Assembly (NCBI GenBank): GCA_017854585.1
Contig: JAFMHK010000013.1
Coordinates: forward strand, 37,999-83,118
Length of the DNA: 45,120 nucleotides
Reading direction: 5' to 3'
Source: Paracoccaceae bacterium
GTDB taxonomy: Bacteria; Pseudomonadota; Alphaproteobacteria; Rhodobacterales; Rhodobacteraceae
The position numbers and the translations under genes are program-made. Shown here in pieces: positions 43,835 through 45,120 of this stretch. How positions within the stretch are numbered: the stretch's first letter is position 1; every line of letters starts with the position of its first letter. Under the pieces are notes generated by a model. It ran no database searches, was not told the origin of the DNA, and worked only from the letters and a program-made list of their open reading frames with translations.

Positions 43835-44866
43835 TTAGTTCATGGTCTCGCGATTGGCGACCATTGCCTGCGTTGCGGCCAGTTCCGGATCAGAAACCAG
43901 ACCGTAGGCAGCCAGCGGACCAAACGGGCCAGCGATGGCGTCGGACACGAAGAACTCGATGAATTCCGGCAGCCCCGGAATGACGTCCAGATGGGCGACC
44001 TTCACATAGAAGTACAACGGGCGGGACACCGGGTATTCGCCGGTGGCGATGGTGTCGGTGTTGGGCGCGATCCCGTTCATCGTGGCGACCTGCAGGCGGT
44101 CGGTATTGTTCTCGTAGAACGACAGGCCGAACACGCCCAGACCTTCGGGGTTCGCTGTGATACGGGCCAGCGTCTCGGTGTAATCGCCATCGATGTCGAC
44201 CGATACGCCATCGGCGCGGATCACGACGCAAGCTTCGTCAACCGCGTCCTCGTCCATGCCCATATCCAGCATGGCCTGCTGTGCGCCGGTGTCTTCGCAA
44301 CCCTGACGGATCACGTTTTCTTCGAACACTTCACGGGTGCCGTGACGGGTGCCGGGAATGAACGCGGCAATCTGCTGATCGGGAAGATCTGCGTTCACTT
44401 CGGACCAATTCGTATTGGGGTTTGCAACCATGGCACCGTCGACGGGCAGTTCAGCTGCCAACGCGTTGTACCAATCGGACGGGGTAAAGGCGAAGGACGC
44501 GCCGTCGATGTCCGAAGCGAACACGATGCCGTCATAGCCAAAGCGGACCTGCATGATGTCGGTCACGCCATTCTCGGCGCAGGTCGCGATCTCGTTCTCA
44601 CGGATCGAACGCGACGAGTTGGCGATGTCGATGGTCGTCTCACCGACGCCTTCGCAAAAACGGCGCAGACCTGTCGAAGACCCACCGGACTCAACGACAG
44701 GGGTCGGGAAATCGAAATTTTCGCCAAAGGCTTCGGCGACGATCGACGCATAGGGCAGCACCGTCGAGGAACCGGCGATCTGCACGTTGTCACGGCTTTG
44801 CGCGCCCGCAACGGAAGCGACGGCAGCAATTGCCAGCGTGGACACGGTCAGTTTTGCGAAGGACAT
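43835..44866 (-). CDS. pstS: Periplasmic phosphate-binding protein PstS
   Basis: 343 residues. Signal peptide MSFAKLTVSTLAIAAVASVAGA, cleaved before QSRDN. The mature domain has IAGSSTVLPYASIVAEAFG (phosphate-binding SST), VVESGGSSTGLRRFCEG, DIANSSRSI, the GTRHGTREVFEE segment and YPVSRPLYFYVKVAH. High-affinity phosphate capture for PstCAB. It is preceded by a triple PhoB site and by AGGAGA about eight bases before the ATG. It is the first gene of the pst-phoU-phoB run. Confidence 0.96.
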   Translation of the reverse strand: MSFAKLTVSTLAIAAVASVAGAQSRDNVQIAGSSTVLPYASIVAEAFGENFDFPTPVVESGGSSTGLRRFCEGVGETTIDIANSSRSIRENEIATCAENGVTDIMQVRFGYDGIVFASDIDGASFAFTPSDWYNALAAELPVDGAMVANPNTNWSEVNADLPDQQIAAFIPGTRHGTREVFEENVIRQGCEDTGAQQAMLDMGMDEDAVDEACVVIRADGVSVDIDGDYTETLARITANPEGLGVFGLSFYENNTDRLQVATMNGIAPNTDTIATGEYPVSRPLYFYVKVAHLDVIPGLPEFIEFFVSDAIAGPFGPLAAYGLVSDPELAATQAMVANRETMN

Positions 44867-44954
44867 GAGTGGGACTCTCCTGTGAGTATTGTCATTCGGC
44901 GTGCCCCCGGATGGAACACACGCTCGGGGAGACCTTTAAGTCCGAGCTGCTATG

Positions 44955-44987
44955 CTTTTGTGACACTTGCGTAACAGTTTTATGACG
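44955..44987 (-). promoter_or_regulatory. Pho box: three tandem 11-base PhoB half-sites before pstS
   Basis: On the minus strand CGTCATAAAAC, TGTTACGCAAG and TGTCACAAAAG follow each other without gaps. The repeated TGTCA core and A-rich second half are those of the E. coli Pho box unit (CTGTCATAAA type), and the 11-base period puts each half-site on the same DNA face. It ends about 88 bases before the pstS ATG and would replace the -35 element of a PhoB-activated promoter. Assignment rests on established Pho box structure and position. Confidence 0.87.
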
Positions 44988-45048
44988 TCGTCGCCCGATA
45001 CCGCGTAAATATGCCGACCCTTGCGAAACGATGCACGCCAGTAGCCGG

Positions 45049-45120
45049 TCAACCCTTTGGTAATAAAACCGAAAAGGTGCTGCCCTGCCCCTTTTCACTG
45101 ATGATCCGCAAGCGGCCGCG
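45049..45120 (-). CDS. phoR: Phosphate regulon sensor kinase PhoR, C-terminal end only
   Basis: Only the last 23 codons and the TGA are present; the gene enters from the right edge. The translation RGRLRIISEKGQGSTFSVLL followed by PKG is the final strand region of a HATPase domain (SEKGQGSTFSVLLP), as in PhoR. Identity as PhoR is inferred from position directly upstream of pstS-pstC-pstA-pstB-phoU-phoB; another histidine kinase cannot be excluded from so short a piece. Confidence 0.75.
   Translation of the reverse strand, partial: RGRLRIISEKGQGSTFSVLLPKG

Noticed and set aside
43670..44974. 434-codon plus-strand open frame opposite pstS
   Set aside because: Its sequence is histidine- and glycine-rich in the manner of antisense translation; pstS on the other strand has every family feature.

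Overview
The window reads as one continuous stretch of chromosome from an alphaproteobacterium, most probably a Rhodobacteraceae (Roseobacter/Rhodobacter-type) species. The evidence is a GC-rich, densely packed gene set that includes the dusB(nifR3)-ntrB-ntrC-ntrY-ntrX cluster, a fused ispDF gene, a short Hfq followed directly by HflX, an NtrC that lacks the sigma-54 GAFTGA loop (as in Rhodobacter capsulatus), and a phoR-pstS-pstC-pstA-pstB-phoU-phoB order with the long alphaproteobacterial PstC and PstA. No rRNA, tRNA, IS element, prophage or CRISPR array was seen. Only the two ends are cut: cinA on the left and phoR on the right.

Layout. 1-1761 (minus): ispDF, pgpA and cinA, with 4-base overlaps. 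1942-9133 (plus): dusB and two nitrogen-type two-component systems, NtrBC and NtrYX. 9130-9579 (minus): a small lipoprotein. 9733-14292 (plus): the Trk potassium system (trkA, trkH), then hfq and hflX. 14338-18605 (minus): a penicillin-acylase-family hydrolase, a SYLF-domain Tat lipoprotein and hemB. 18738-22741 (plus): a four-helix membrane protein and mfd. 22748-26113 (minus): an acyl-CoA synthetase-like enzyme, a DsbA/FrnE-like oxidoreductase and a Bcr/CflA-type exporter, diverging from an XRE-cupin regulator at 26179. 26867-28823 (minus): an arsenic operon made of an ArsR-ArsC fusion, a second ArsC and an AqpS-type aquaglyceroporin. 28872-30879 (minus): 3-hydroxybutyrate dehydrogenase and a patatin lipase. 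31329-33140 (plus): an orphan YejA-like peptide-binding protein. 33215-35808 (minus): a DUF502 membrane protein and the pseudouridine catabolic pair psuK-psuG. 36115-37869 (plus): rpsB-tsf with a textbook terminator. 37992-38426 (minus): aroQ. 38707-45120 (minus): the phosphate regulon.

Most of the window is housekeeping. The parts that deserve attention are regulatory or architectural. (i) An apparent small RNA gene lies at about 31138-31214 on the minus strand, with its own promoter-like sequence, a 5' stem-loop and a strong U-tract terminator, in the spacer between bdhA and the peptide-binding protein. (ii) The arsenic operon has its sensor fused to an arsenate reductase. It has an 11-base inverted-repeat operator lying over the -10 region and start codon, and it uses a channel instead of an arsenite pump. 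(iii) Both NtrC and NtrX lack GAFTGA. (iv) Three consecutive 11-base PhoB half-sites precede pstS, and a perfect 12-base-pair hairpin follows it. (v) Several perfect palindromes sit in promoter regions (ispDF/dusB, bdhA, aroQ, rpsB).

Functional links: NtrBC/NtrYX govern nitrogen (and, for NtrYX, probably envelope or redox) responses. The pst-pho cluster forms a feedback loop in which PhoB acts at the Pho box in front of pstS. AqpS and the two ArsC domains form a reduce-and-leak arsenate detoxification route. PsuK and PsuG convert pseudouridine to uracil and ribose 5-phosphate. Promoters, operators and the small RNA are inferred from sequence pattern alone.
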